Counted from the stretch's first letter, positions 16,188-25,314 are shown. The stretch is 64,000 bases of DNA from Gammaproteobacteria bacterium (GCA_034522055.1 JAXHLS010000006.1:310001-374000); one strand, 5' to 3'. The notes: generated by a model not told the origin, from the sequence alone. Numbers and translations are program-made.

Positions 16188-16847
16188 ATGCGTATTCTGC
16201 TTGTTGAGGACGATACGACCCTTGGTGCCGCCATTCGCGACCAGATCGCGGGCGATGGACAGTCGGTCGATTGGGTGACGCGGCTCGACGACGCCAGCGG
16301 TGCCCTCAGGGTCGCTGGGTTCGACTTGATCCTGCTCGATCTGATGCTGCCTGACGGGCGCGGTATCCCCTATCTGGAATCCCTGCGCGCAAAGGGCGAT
16401 GTGACACCGGTCATTATTCTGACGGCGCTCGACCAGGTGTCGGAGCGCATCGCGGGGCTGAACGCGGGAGCTGACGACTATCTCGTGAAACCCTTCGATC
16501 TGGCCGAGCTGAGCGCGCGAATCGGCTCGGTCGCGCGGCGCTATACCGGTAACCCTAATCCGCGGATCAGCCATGGCGAACTCGACATCGACCTGGCCGC
16601 GCGGCGCGTAACACGCTTGGGCCGCCTCGTGACGCTGACCGCGCGGGAGTGGGCCTTGTTCGAGGCGTTGCTCGCGAGGCCAGGGCAACTCCTGTCCAAG
16701 GCCCAGCTGGAAGAGAAGCTTTACGCATTCGACGCCGAGTTCGAAAGCAATACCATCGAGGTTCATGTGAGTCGCCTGCGCAAAAAGCTGGGCCGCGAAG
16801 TGATCGTGACCGAACGGGGTCTGGGCTACCGTCTGGGTCTGGCATGA
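16188..16847 (+). CDS. OmpR-type response regulator
   Basis: The 219-residue regulator has a receiver domain (MRILLVEDDTTLG, Asp in LILLDLMLPDGRG, LVKPFDLAEL) and a winged-helix C-terminus (LTAREWALFEALLA, SNTIEVHVSRLRKKLG, GLGYRLG). It overlaps the kinase gene by four bases. Its start lies 141 bases from the divergent PepSY gene, so it probably regulates both the shared intergenic region and itself. It resembles the QseB/PmrA group. Confidence 0.94.
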   Translation: MRILLVEDDTTLGAAIRDQIAGDGQSVDWVTRLDDASGALRVAGFDLILLDLMLPDGRGIPYLESLRAKGDVTPVIILTALDQVSERIAGLNAGADDYLVKPFDLAELSARIGSVARRYTGNPNPRISHGELDIDLAARRVTRLGRLVTLTAREWALFEALLARPGQLLSKAQLEEKLYAFDAEFESNTIEVHVSRLRKKLGREVIVTERGLGYRLGLA

Positions 16848-18178
16848 GCTGGCCGGACAGCCTTCAGAGCCGGCTTGCGCTGAGTCTCGGCCTGGCGTTG
16901 ACGGTGCTGTGGCTTGCCGCGACGACGTGGACGGTGATCGATCTGCGCCACGAAATGGACGAGGTGTTCGATTCGGCCTTGCAGGAAACCGCGCAGCGCC
17001 TGCTGCCCCTTGCCGTGACTGAGATCGTCAACCGTGACCCGGCGGGCGGTGTGCAACGGCTCGCGCCGATCAGCGAGCATGAAGAGTACTTCACCTATCT
17101 GGTGCGCGATGCCGACGGCGTGATTCTGATGCAATCGCACGCCGCCGATGCGGCCATGTTTCCCGCTTGGGACGGCCCCGGCTTTCGCCACAGCGCCACG
17201 CACCGCTTCTACAACGAGGCGACGCTGCAGGATTCTATCCGCCTGACCGTGGCTGAGCCGCTGGCAAAACGGCAGGACGTGGCGCGCGAGATTGTGCTGC
17301 GTCTGGGCCTTCCCCTTTTGCTGGTGCTGCCGGTGACTTTGCTCGCGGTCGTGGGGCTGGTACGTCTGGGCCTTGCAGGGCTGCAACGCTTTCGGGTGGG
17401 TATCGCCGGGCGCGGGGCCCGCGACCTTTCTGCGGTGCCGGTGGAGGGCCTGGCCAGCGAACTGCGTCCCATCGCCGATACGGTGAACGATCTGCTTGCC
17501 CGGCTTTCGGCCGCCTTTGAGGCTGAGCGTGGCTTTGCCTCCAATGCCGCGCACGAGTTGCGCACCCCGCTGGCAGGCGCGATTGCACAGGCGCAGCGGC
17601 TACGCCACGAGACCGCCGATCCTGCTGCCGCTGAGCGTGCGCGGGTGATCGAAGCGACCCTCAAGCGCCTGGTCCGTACCGCCGAACGCCTGATGCAGCT
17701 TGCCCGCGCCGAGGGCGGACGGCTGCGCAGCGATGCGCTAATCGATCTGCGCCCCGTGCTGCGCATGGTGAGGGATGAGATCGGGCGCACCGGCGCCGCA
17801 GATCGGCTCAGGCTCGACCTGCCCGATACGCCGGTGCTCTCGGATCTCGACCCGGACGCACTGGCTATTCTCTCGCACAATCTGATGGACAACGCACTGC
17901 GTCACGGCACGGTGGAAGGACCGATCGAAATCAGCCTGGATCCGAGCGGGCGCCTGGCCGTCGCGAATGACGGGCCGCCGGTCCCGCCGGAGCAGTTGCC
18001 GCGGCTGACCGATCGATTCGCTCGCGCCGGTCAGGCTGAAGGCAGCGGCCTTGGCCTCGCCATCGTCGCTGCCATTGCCAGGCGCACAGGCGGAACATTG
18101 CAGCTGCAGTCGCCGAGATCCGGGTCCGATAGGGGGTTCGAGGCCATTGTCTGGCTCCCTGTCGCCGCGCGGCCTTAA
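16844..18178 (+). CDS. Membrane sensor histidine kinase, partner of the regulator at 16188
   Basis: The ATG at 16844 overlaps the regulator stop, giving 444 residues. One membrane helix lies at about 10-32, then a periplasmic domain to about 145, a second helix (LPLLLVLPVTLLAVVGL), HisKA with NAAHELRTPLAGA and a HATPase (NLMDNALRHG, GSGLGLAIVAAIA). The layout is QseC/PmrB-like. The neighbouring periplasmic PepSY protein and cytochrome b561 are candidate accessory factors or targets. Confidence 0.94.
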   Translation: MSWPDSLQSRLALSLGLALTVLWLAATTWTVIDLRHEMDEVFDSALQETAQRLLPLAVTEIVNRDPAGGVQRLAPISEHEEYFTYLVRDADGVILMQSHAADAAMFPAWDGPGFRHSATHRFYNEATLQDSIRLTVAEPLAKRQDVAREIVLRLGLPLLLVLPVTLLAVVGLVRLGLAGLQRFRVGIAGRGARDLSAVPVEGLASELRPIADTVNDLLARLSAAFEAERGFASNAAHELRTPLAGAIAQAQRLRHETADPAAAERARVIEATLKRLVRTAERLMQLARAEGGRLRSDALIDLRPVLRMVRDEIGRTGAADRLRLDLPDTPVLSDLDPDALAILSHNLMDNALRHGTVEGPIEISLDPSGRLAVANDGPPVPPEQLPRLTDRFARAGQAEGSGLGLAIVAAIARRTGGTLQLQSPRSGSDRGFEAIVWLPVAARP

Positions 18179-18263
18179 GGGTAACGCCTTACGCGAGAGG
18201 GTACCTCCATGGGCGTCCCGGGAGGTGCCGAAGTACGGGCCGTGGCGCGCTGGTGCCCCTTAA

Positions 18264-19031
18264 TCAAGCCGCGTGGGCGTAGACGAAGGGAGCGGCGAGG
18301 CCGACCCGGTTGTCCTGGCGCCACTCCACGTCGTAGTCCTTGTAGAATGCATTCCGGGAATAGCCTATCTCCAAGGGATGGCTGGGAGAGACCGCCAGGG
18401 GGTGATTGCTCACCATCACCTTGCCGCCGTCCTCGCCCTCCAGGGCATGGGTGAAATTCCTGCCGATCCCCGGGATCTGCAGGAAATGTTCACCGTGTTC
18501 TTCTTTGAATTCGATGGGCACGGATTTGACCCCCATGAGTTCTCCCACCAGGCTGGCCAGCACGGCCGGGTGACCACCCACCTCGCCGCCGAAGATCCGG
18601 GTGAGGGCGGTGGTTTGCGCTTCGTCGGCGCGATCATCCAGGTATAGGGCCAGGCGCCATCCGCCATCGGTGAGCATGCCCGGTGAATGCAGCCATGCGG
18701 CGATGTTGAGGCCGTCGAGGTTCACGTCGCCCATATGCCCCTGGTCCACATGCCAGCCCACGAAGGCCTCGCAGAACCCCTTAGTGGGCGGGCGCAGGAA
18801 GATGCAGGGGCACACGAGGTCACAATTGCAGGACTCGAAATAGTTGCCCTCGAGTTTCCAGACGGTGTCATTGGCCATGGTGCCTCTCTCCAATTCGGGG
18901 GTGTGGGAATCGTTTTGGGGTGTTGCCGATGCGTCGCGGGCAACGGCCCCCATGCCGGCCAGGGAGGCGGCACCCGCCACACCCGCGACACCCGCGTCTT
19001 TCAGGAATCTGCGTCTAGCGAAGTTCATCAT
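18264..19031 (-). CDS. DUF1326 protein with a Tat signal peptide
   Basis: From ATG 19031, with AAAGGGG upstream, the product has 255 residues. Residues 4-30 form a twin-arginine signal (FARRRFLKDAG). The DUF1326 domain begins at about residue 52 (WKLEGNYFESCNCDLVCPC), with its conserved Cys cluster, followed by FCEAFVGWHVDQGH. A second ATG with its own GAGAGAGG site precedes that domain, so a cytoplasmic form starting at MANDTVWK is possible. DUF1326 genes are often near DUF2182 genes, as here (divergent, 281-base gap). Function unknown; the Cys cluster suggests metal binding. Confidence 0.85.
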   Translation of the reverse strand: MMNFARRRFLKDAGVAGVAGAASLAGMGAVARDASATPQNDSHTPELERGTMANDTVWKLEGNYFESCNCDLVCPCIFLRPPTKGFCEAFVGWHVDQGHMGDVNLDGLNIAAWLHSPGMLTDGGWRLALYLDDRADEAQTTALTRIFGGEVGGHPAVLASLVGELMGVKSVPIEFKEEHGEHFLQIPGIGRNFTHALEGEDGGKVMVSNHPLAVSPSHPLEIGYSRNAFYKDYDVEWRQDNRVGLAAPFVYAHAA

Positions 19032-19312
19032 TTTGAGTCCCCTTTGATGTGTGTGCTCGAGAAGCTGCCAATGCCCGGCGAAATATAGCGGGCCTCGTTC
19101 AGCGATCGCTCCCATCCCTGCATGCCGCTCGCCCGGGGGGCCGTGTTCCGCCAAACACCGGCTCTTGGGGTTCAGGCTATTAGCTCACGCACCCGAGGCA
19201 TATACGTATAAACACCTGCATCGCCCGTAGTTATCTACAAAAACGCGGGTAACCGGCTTTGGTAGACTGACTTTTCCCCGTTTCCATACCTCGTCACCAG
19301 GCGACTTCCGTT

Positions 19313-20128
19313 ATGACAGACGCAGCCCCGCACACCGTCTCCGCCGCAGCGCCGCCCCGGCTCACCGCTCGGGAGTACCTGGTAGTGGGCGGCGGGCTGG
19401 CGGGCATCGCCCTCGCTGGCTGGGCCTACATGGTCTACATGGCGTGGGCCATGGCCAACATGGACAAGGTGGATATGTGGATGCCCCCCATGGGGGACGT
19501 GGCGTGGAGCGCCTGGGATTTCACCATGCTGTTCGTCATGTGGGCCACCATGATGGTGGCCATGATGACCCCGTCCATCCTCCCCATGGTGTCCATGTTC
19601 GCCACCCTGAACCGCAACCGGCGGGCGCGGCAGCAATCCTATACCCCAACCTTCATCTTCGTGGCCGGCTATCTGGTGGCCTGGAGCGGGTTCAGCGTGC
19701 TGGCCACGGTGGCCCAGTGGCCCCTGCACATTGCCGGTCTGTTGAACCCCATGATGGACAGCCGCAGTTATCTCATGAGTGGCACGGTGCTGGTGGCCGC
19801 CGGCATCTACCAGTGGACACCCTTCAAGGACGCCTGCCTGACCTCCTGCCGCAGCCCCCTGGGCTTTCTCCTCACCGAGTGGCGTGACGGTACGGGCGGG
19901 GCCCTGATGATGGGGATCCGCCACGGCATCTACTGCGTCGGCTGTTGCTGGGCCCTGATGCTGGTGCTGTTCGCCGTCGGCGTCATGAACATGCTGTGGG
20001 TGCTCCTCATCACGGCCTTCGTGGTGCTGGAGAAGATCCTGCCTGCCCCTGGTGCCCTGCGTGCCGCCAGTGGCCTCGGGCTGGTGGCGTGGGGCGGCTA
20101 CTGGATCGGTCTTTATTTCTCCTTGTGA
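19313..20128 (+). CDS. DUF2182 integral membrane protein
   Basis: This 271-residue membrane protein is rich in Met: MVYMAWAMANMDKVDMWM, MLFVMWATMMVAMMTPS and NMLWVLL. The long Met-rich helices and the CVGCCW motif near residue 210 are typical of DUF2182, described as a predicted metal-binding membrane protein. It diverges from the DUF1326 gene and precedes the bufferin operon by 160 bases on the same strand. A role in copper handling is an inference from its Met/Cys content and neighbours. Confidence 0.85.
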   Translation: MTDAAPHTVSAAAPPRLTAREYLVVGGGLAGIALAGWAYMVYMAWAMANMDKVDMWMPPMGDVAWSAWDFTMLFVMWATMMVAMMTPSILPMVSMFATLNRNRRARQQSYTPTFIFVAGYLVAWSGFSVLATVAQWPLHIAGLLNPMMDSRSYLMSGTVLVAAGIYQWTPFKDACLTSCRSPLGFLLTEWRDGTGGALMMGIRHGIYCVGCCWALMLVLFAVGVMNMLWVLLITAFVVLEKILPAPGALRAASGLGLVAWGGYWIGLYFSL

Positions 20129-20236
20129 AGGGCACTCGTCACGGCGCCGTCAGGGCTGAGTCCGAGCCGGCCGGGGCGCCGCGACCCGTGTCGCGGCTAT
20201 CGGATGCAATCAAAGGGCCGGTGCCTTCGTCTAGAG

Positions 20237-20264
20237 GTAGAGGGCCCGCGAAGCGGGCCCCTAC
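20237..20264 (+). promoter_or_regulatory. Strong hairpin just upstream of the bufferin precursor gene
   Basis: GTAGAGGGCCCGC and GCGGGCCCCTAC pair around GAA, with one bulge. It ends nine bases before the AAAGGAGAG ribosome site of the next gene. No U-tract follows, so it is a leader hairpin or a dispersed palindrome rather than a terminator for the DUF2182 gene. Confidence 0.5.
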
Positions 20265-20288
20265 CCTCAGACAAAGGAGAGATGAAAC

Positions 20289-20576
20289 ATGAACGATCCC
20301 CATCACAAGCTCGGTACCGCCGTCGCCGGTATCTTCGCCGCCTCCGCCCTGTTCATGGCCGCCCCCGCCCACGCCGTGCCCGACGCCCCGGATACCTGGG
20401 AGAAGTGTGCCGGAGTGGCCAAGAAGGGCATGAACGACTGCGGTTCCCTGGATGGCAAGCATGCCTGCGCCGGCCAGGCCAAGGTGGACGACGATCCCAA
20501 CGAGTGGGTCTACACCCCGGAGGGCACCTGCGCCAAGATCGGCGGCGAGGTGGCCATGACCAAACCGGCCAAGTAA
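20289..20576 (+). CDS. bufA: Bufferin-type RiPP precursor (DUF2282)
   Basis: The 95-residue protein has a Sec signal peptide with probable cleavage after AHA at residue 29. The mature part carries four cysteines (40, 51, 60, 81) in the family pattern [14 protein letters not shown], then HACAG, then TPEGTC. In characterised bufferins the DUF692/MNIO enzyme modifies core cysteines (thiooxazole formation is reported) and the exported product binds copper. The modifying enzyme and its partner follow directly. This copy fits the group with a long signal peptide and no separate leader. The metal for this strain is inferred. Confidence 0.9.
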   Translation: MNDPHHKLGTAVAGIFAASALFMAAPAHAVPDAPDTWEKCAGVAKKGMNDCGSLDGKHACAGQAKVDDDPNEWVYTPEGTCAKIGGEVAMTKPAK

Positions 20577-20595
20577 GGTCCGGGGCGCCGCACGG

Positions 20596-21432
20596 ATGGT
20601 CGGTGAACCTGCAGGCGCCGGCGTCGGCCTGCGGGGCTGTCACATGGCCGAGGTCCTGGACCGTGGCACCGACGTGCCGTGGTTCGAGCTGCTGGCGGAT
20701 AATCACATGGCGCGCGGTGGCGTGACGGCGGCCCAGGTGGAGGCCCTGCGGGGCCGCTGGCCCCTCACCCTGCACTGCGTGGGCATGAACCTGGGCGGCG
20801 TGGACCCCCTGGACCAGGCCTATCTGGCGGGTGTCGTCCACCTCGCCCGGCGTATCGGCGCGGCCTGGATCTCCGACCATCTGTGTTTCACGGCCTGTCA
20901 CGGCCGCCATTACCACGATCTCCTGCCCCTGCCCTATACGGAGCAGGCCCTGACCCACGTGGCGGCCCGGGTGCACGAGGTGCAGGAGCGTCTCGGCCAG
21001 GCGCTGGTGGTGGAGAACGTGTCGGCCTATCTGCGCTATGGTGAGTCCGCCCTCGGCGAGGCCCAGTTCCTGGCCGAGCTGGTGGCGCGCACCGGCTGTG
21101 GCATCCTGCTGGATGTGAATAATCTCTACGTCAATCATTTCAACCACGGCGACGACGTGGCCGCCTACCTCGACGCCCTGCCCCTGGCGGCGGTCAGAGA
21201 GATCCACCTCGCCGGCTATCAGCACCAGGGGGACTACCTGCTGGATGCCCACAACGGCCCCGTCGCCGCCCCCGTTTGGGCGCTGTTCGAGGAGGTGGCG
21301 GGGCTGCTGCCCCGGGTCCCGGTGCTCATCGAGTGGGACGACCGCATTCCGCCCTTCGCCGTGCTTCGGGAAGAGGCCCGGCGGGCCGAGGCCGTGATGG
21401 CACGCTGCGCCGAGACGGTCTCCCATGCCTGA
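20596..21432 (+). CDS. bufB: MNIO-family RiPP-modifying enzyme (DUF692)
   Basis: The 278-residue protein shows the DUF692 TIM-barrel motifs in order: FELLADN, LTLHCVGMNLGG, WISDHLCF, HDLLPLPYT, VVENVSAYL, GILLDVNNLYVN, EIHLAGY and LIEWD. These supply the His/Asp/Glu ligands of a multinuclear iron centre that oxidises cysteine residues of the precursor. It starts 19 bases after bufA and overlaps the next gene by eight bases, so the three genes form one operon. Confidence 0.92.
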   Translation: MVGEPAGAGVGLRGCHMAEVLDRGTDVPWFELLADNHMARGGVTAAQVEALRGRWPLTLHCVGMNLGGVDPLDQAYLAGVVHLARRIGAAWISDHLCFTACHGRHYHDLLPLPYTEQALTHVAARVHEVQERLGQALVVENVSAYLRYGESALGEAQFLAELVARTGCGILLDVNNLYVNHFNHGDDVAAYLDALPLAAVREIHLAGYQHQGDYLLDAHNGPVAAPVWALFEEVAGLLPRVPVLIEWDDRIPPFAVLREEARRAEAVMARCAETVSHA

Positions 21433-22216
21433 GTTGGCCGTTACCCTCGAATTGTTTACCCGGGCCCTGGACGGCGACGATGAGGCGGCTGCGGCCTTCG
21501 GGCACCTGGTGGCGGAGCGTCCCCCGCTGACGGCGGCCCAACGCCTGGCCGTATATGGGGACAGCTCCAGGGCCGCCCGTATCCGCGCCCTGGAGCAGGT
21601 CTATCCCGTATGCGGCGCGGTGCTGGGGGAACGGTGCCTGCGGGCCCTGGCGCGGGACCATGTGCTGGCCTGCCCGTCCCGCCATCCGGACCTGGAGCGT
21701 TTCGGCGCAGACTTCGATGAAACCCTGGCGACCTTTCTGGAACAACGGGCGGGTCCGGCCTTCTCAGGCATGGCGTATCTGCCCGACCTGGCGCGTCTCG
21801 AGTGGCTGTGGCACCTGATTCACGATGGCGCCGACGACCCGGGTTTCGACGGCCCGGGATTCCTGCGGGCCGCCGCGGATGCCCCGGAGCGTATCGTCCT
21901 CAGGCCCTCCCACTCCCTGCGGCTGTTCGCATCGCCATGGCCGGTGCACGGCCTGTGGCGGCGTCGTGGATTGCCGTCGGAGGGCGAGCAGGACACCGTG
22001 GGGCCGGACCGCGTGGTGCTGTGGCGGCGCGGCCTCGAGCGCCATGCCGAGGCGGTGGATGACGCGACCTTCGAACTGTTGCAGCAGCTGGTGGCGGGGG
22101 CGACCCTGGAAGAACTGGCCGCCACCGCCCCGCAGGAGCTGTTAGCGCATGCTGTGGCCACGGGCTGGGTGGCCGGTTACGAGATGCGGGATCCCCATGA
22201 CCGGCGCTCCTTTTGA
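21425..22216 (+). CDS. bufC: DUF2063 bufferin partner protein
   Basis: The 263-residue product begins with the DUF2063 domain (AAQRLAVYGDSSRAARI, ALEQVYPVCGAVLGE, HPDLERFGADFDETL). In bufferin and related MNIO systems this protein binds the precursor and presents it to the MNIO enzyme. The N-terminal domain takes up about 110 residues; the rest is the less conserved second domain. The last 20 bases overlap the sigma-factor gene. Confidence 0.9.
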   Translation: MPELAVTLELFTRALDGDDEAAAAFGHLVAERPPLTAAQRLAVYGDSSRAARIRALEQVYPVCGAVLGERCLRALARDHVLACPSRHPDLERFGADFDETLATFLEQRAGPAFSGMAYLPDLARLEWLWHLIHDGADDPGFDGPGFLRAAADAPERIVLRPSHSLRLFASPWPVHGLWRRRGLPSEGEQDTVGPDRVVLWRRGLERHAEAVDDATFELLQQLVAGATLEELAATAPQELLAHAVATGWVAGYEMRDPHDRRSF

Positions 22217-22697
22217 CCGCGAGGCGCTGCAAAGCGCCTATCGCTACTGCCTGGCCCTGACGGGCCACGAGGCGGCGGCCTACGATTTACTGCAGGACGG
22301 CTTGGAACGTTACCTGCGCGGCGTCGAGGCGGCGGAGAATCCCCGGGCCATGCTCTACCGCATCCTGCACAATCGCTTCATCGATACCCGGCGCACCAGC
22401 CGCGACACTCTGCATGACGACATCGATGCCCTGGACGACCATTGCCTGAGCCTCGGTTTCCACGGCCTCGATGACATGGTCATCGCCCAGCAGGAACTCG
22501 CCATCATCTGGCAGGGCCTGGCCCCGGCGGAAAGGGAATTGCTGCATCTGTGGGCGGTGGAGGGCCACACCGCCCAGGAGGTGGCCGAGCAGCTGGGGGA
22601 GCCGCGGGGCACGGTGCTGTCCCGCATCCATCGCCTGCGCCGGCGCCTCGAGGCGGAACGCGCCCACCGTTCCGGAAATCAGGGGGGCGTGGCATGA
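22197..22697 (+). CDS. ECF-type RNA polymerase sigma factor
   Basis: The start at 22197 inside the end of bufC gives 166 residues; a longer frame from 22149 has no ribosome site. Region 2 is seen in AAYDLLQDGLERYLRG and RAMLYRILHNRFIDTRR, and region 4 in LAPAERELLHLWAVEG, VAEQLGEPRGTVLSRIHRL. It is coupled to bufC and to the anti-sigma gene behind it. It probably directs transcription of the buf operon under a periplasmic or metal signal; the target promoter was not identified. Confidence 0.9.
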   Translation: MTGAPFDREALQSAYRYCLALTGHEAAAYDLLQDGLERYLRGVEAAENPRAMLYRILHNRFIDTRRTSRDTLHDDIDALDDHCLSLGFHGLDDMVIAQQELAIIWQGLAPAERELLHLWAVEGHTAQEVAEQLGEPRGTVLSRIHRLRRRLEAERAHRSGNQGGVA

Positions 22698-23320
22698 AGC
22701 CGACATCCAGGGTCGTGCCCCTAAAAGATGCCGTGCGGGAGCAGCAGTCCCGCTACCATTTGCACCCTCACCAGCTGGATCGGCTGCTGGCGATGCAGGG
22801 GAAGGGGATGGAAGCCTCCCGCCGCCGCACACCGCCCCGGGGGCTCATGTCGGCCGTCGCGGGCATGGTGTTGGCCTTCGGTCTGGGCTGGCTCGCGGTC
22901 TGGTACAGCCAGCCGCCGGCCCAGTCCATCACCGAACTCATCGCCGACGAGGTGGCACGCAACCATCTCAAGCTGAAGCCCATGGAGGTGCGGGATGACG
23001 AGCTGCCCGTCCTCAGGGAGTATTTCGATCAACTGGACTTCCGGCCCGTGGACAGCCCGCTGCTGGCCGCCAACGATATCCGTCTGCTCGGGGGGCGCTA
23101 CTGCTCCCTCCAGGGCCATATCGCCGCCCAGTTGCGGTTCAGGACCGCGGACGGGGACCGCGGGACCCTCTATCAGGCGCGCTATGACCCGGAGGTGTTC
23201 GGCCCCCTGCCGCGGCGCGGCCAGGGCGAGACCCCTATCACCGTCGAGGCCCGGGGACTGGCCGTGACCATCTGGGTGGAGCAGGGGGTGGTGTTCGCCA
23301 TGACGGGTGCGAGTCCCTGA
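22694..23320 (+). CDS. Membrane anti-sigma factor, probable
   Basis: The ATG overlaps the sigma stop by four bases; 208 residues. The cytoplasmic N-terminus (1-48) is basic, a single membrane helix spans about 51-72 (AVAGMVLAFGLGWLAVWY) and a periplasmic domain of about 135 residues follows, with one Cys in GGRYCSLQG. Position and topology are those of an anti-sigma factor; a zinc-binding HxxxCxxC motif is absent. The periplasmic domain could sense the metal bound by the bufferin. Confidence 0.78.
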   Translation: MKPTSRVVPLKDAVREQQSRYHLHPHQLDRLLAMQGKGMEASRRRTPPRGLMSAVAGMVLAFGLGWLAVWYSQPPAQSITELIADEVARNHLKLKPMEVRDDELPVLREYFDQLDFRPVDSPLLAANDIRLLGGRYCSLQGHIAAQLRFRTADGDRGTLYQARYDPEVFGPLPRRGQGETPITVEARGLAVTIWVEQGVVFAMTGASP

Positions 23321-23538
23321 AAACAGCTGTCGGGCCGGGCTAAGGCATGCCCGCCGCCTCGCATTGCGAGGTCCCGTCGTTACGGCACAGGCCGGGCCCA
23401 AGCGCGTAGCCCGTTGCATGCCTCCTGAGCGGTCCGAAGGGCGAGCGCAGGCAGCGGGTAATCCGGGGTCGGTGGCCACCACGCAGGCTCGTCGCCGTGT
23501 TGTGATGCCGTGGCGCTTAGGCCCGTTAGATTCTCCGC

Positions 23539-24807
23539 TCAGGGGGTGTTGGCAGGAGGCTCCACCACCTCGGATTCCGGATTGAAGACCAGCCACGCGA
23601 AGGCGAAATGCACGCCGGCATCCACCTGGGTGAGTCGTTGGCCTTTCAGGGGGCCGGCGACGGCGTGGCCGAGGATGTTCCATTCGGAGCCCGTCTCCCG
23701 GTCCATCACCGCGTCTCCGCGACGTTCGAAAGAGAGGGTGCGTTCCTTCAGACGCCGATCATAGGCGGCCGCGGCCGGCACCCGGCGGGAGGCCCGGATC
23801 TCGCCGGCATCCAGGGCGGAGAGGGTTCCGGCCTTGGCGAACACGGCGATGGGGGTGTCCCCCACCTCGTCCGCCAGGGGCGCGGCGGCGGCGAGCCGGG
23901 ACAGGGGATAGACCTTCGTTTCACTACCCGCCTGGACGCCGAGCACCCGCTCCATGGCGGGCAGGCGGGGATCGGCGGGTTGGCGCAACAGGAAGGGCTG
24001 GTCGCCGATGCGGTCATAGCCCCGGTAAGGATTCTGGCCGTAGTCCCGGCGGTGGCCGGTCTGGCGGGACAGCACATCGCCGCCGGGATGGGCGTCCCGG
24101 AAGTCCTCGAAGGCGACGATGGGGGCGGCGATGCGCTCCAGTTCCCGCCCGGCGTAGTCACCGGCGATGGCGGTGCCGGAGAATTGTTGCCACCAGGATT
24201 CGGTCTGGCGGTCGTACATGACGAGGTCGCTCAGACGCAGCTTGCCGGTGGTGCCGAAATCCAATACCCGCCCCGCCAGGCGCCTATCGAACACGATGGC
24301 GGCGTTGCACAGCGGACAGAAGGTCACGGACACCGGCGTACCGGCCAGGGTGTCGTTGACGATCTCGTGCCAGATGAGGATCTGCAGGGGATAGGCCCGG
24401 GCCTGGCCTTCGATATCGAGGGCGATCACCGGTTCCCGGGGATGAAGCCAGGCGGCTGCCTCCTCGGTCGTCTCTAAGCGCGGCCGGTCGATGGCCGGGA
24501 TGCCATCCTTGGGCGGCCCACCGGAGATGATCTCCGATACATCCACGGTAGTGTGTTCGAAGTCCGTACGGGGCCACTGGTCGCCGAACTTGTTCCGCCA
24601 CTCGTTGGCCGAGACCCCGCCGGCCATGAGGGCGAACAGGACGGCGCCAAGGAGGACGAAGGCCTGCCACGGCGCACCATGCCCGGGTTGTGATATACCG
24701 CCGGCGTCGGATGGACGGGATATCCGACGAAATGTCCGACGAACGGTCGGGTTATAAGAAGGTGTGGCCGTGGGTCGCTTCGCGGACAGGAAGGGGGTTG
24801 TGTGCAC
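23539..24807 (-). CDS. DUF3179 family protein
   Basis: The 422-residue protein has a membrane helix at about 48-65, probably a signal anchor, then the DUF3179 domain: DGIPAIDRPR, DIEGQARAYPLQILIWHEIVND (motif in two parts), SVTFCPLCNAAIVF with its CPLC, FGTTGKLRLSDLVMYDRQTES, WWQQFSG. The domain has no known reaction; CPLC suggests a redox or metal role. It converges with the anti-sigma gene across about 220 bases in which I see no gene. Confidence 0.88.
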   Translation of the reverse strand: MHTTPFLSAKRPTATPSYNPTVRRTFRRISRPSDAGGISQPGHGAPWQAFVLLGAVLFALMAGGVSANEWRNKFGDQWPRTDFEHTTVDVSEIISGGPPKDGIPAIDRPRLETTEEAAAWLHPREPVIALDIEGQARAYPLQILIWHEIVNDTLAGTPVSVTFCPLCNAAIVFDRRLAGRVLDFGTTGKLRLSDLVMYDRQTESWWQQFSGTAIAGDYAGRELERIAAPIVAFEDFRDAHPGGDVLSRQTGHRRDYGQNPYRGYDRIGDQPFLLRQPADPRLPAMERVLGVQAGSETKVYPLSRLAAAAPLADEVGDTPIAVFAKAGTLSALDAGEIRASRRVPAAAAYDRRLKERTLSFERRGDAVMDRETGSEWNILGHAVAGPLKGQRLTQVDAGVHFAFAWLVFNPESEVVEPPANTP

Positions 24808-24917
24808 TGCGCTGCTCCTGGGTCATGATCCGGCACCGGCCTTTTATGAACCGGGCCTCGTTGGGATCCTGACCCTGGGCGAGGGAACATTCTTACCTGT
24901 TTCGGGGCCAGTTTTAA

Positions 24918-25299
24918 TGTCGGGATGAATCCCGACCTACAAAAAGCGTTACCGCGAAAGACGCGAGTGACGCGAAAAGGGAGAAGGTCAGGGAGGAATG
25001 GCAGTTCGAAAAGGCGCAGTTGTGTAGGTCGGGCTGTAGGTCGGGCTTCAGCCCGACACCGAACCCTGGCGGGGATTCCAACCCGGCGTGGGGTGCGTGA
25101 GGCGGGGTTTAATGTCGGGATGAATCCCGACCTACATCCGTGCCAAAGGAATGGGCGTTGGGGGTGTCGTGTGGGTCGGGCTGTTGGGCTGTAGGTCGGG
25201 CTTCAGCCCGACAGCCCGCCGGCGGGGATTCCGACCCGGCGTGGGGTGCGCGGGGCGGGGTTTAATGTCGGGATGAATCCCGACCTACAGCCCGACACC
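24918..25299. repeat. Array of GTCGGG palindromes (REP-like), five units
   Basis: Five short palindromes lie between the DUF3179 and prpD genes. Units at 24918-24940, 25113-25135 and 25266-25288 read TGTCGGGATGAATCCCGACC followed by TAC. Units at 25035-25058 and 25190-25213 have the other core, GTCGGGCTTCAGCCCGAC, in opposite orientation. Each has an 8-bp stem and a 2-nt loop flanked by TAC/GTA. Alternating orientation is typical of REP-type arrays. Same family at 46808-46990, 55519-55540 and 56841-57220. Confidence 0.9.
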
Positions 25300-25314
25300 C
25301 AACTGTCCCCGTAT

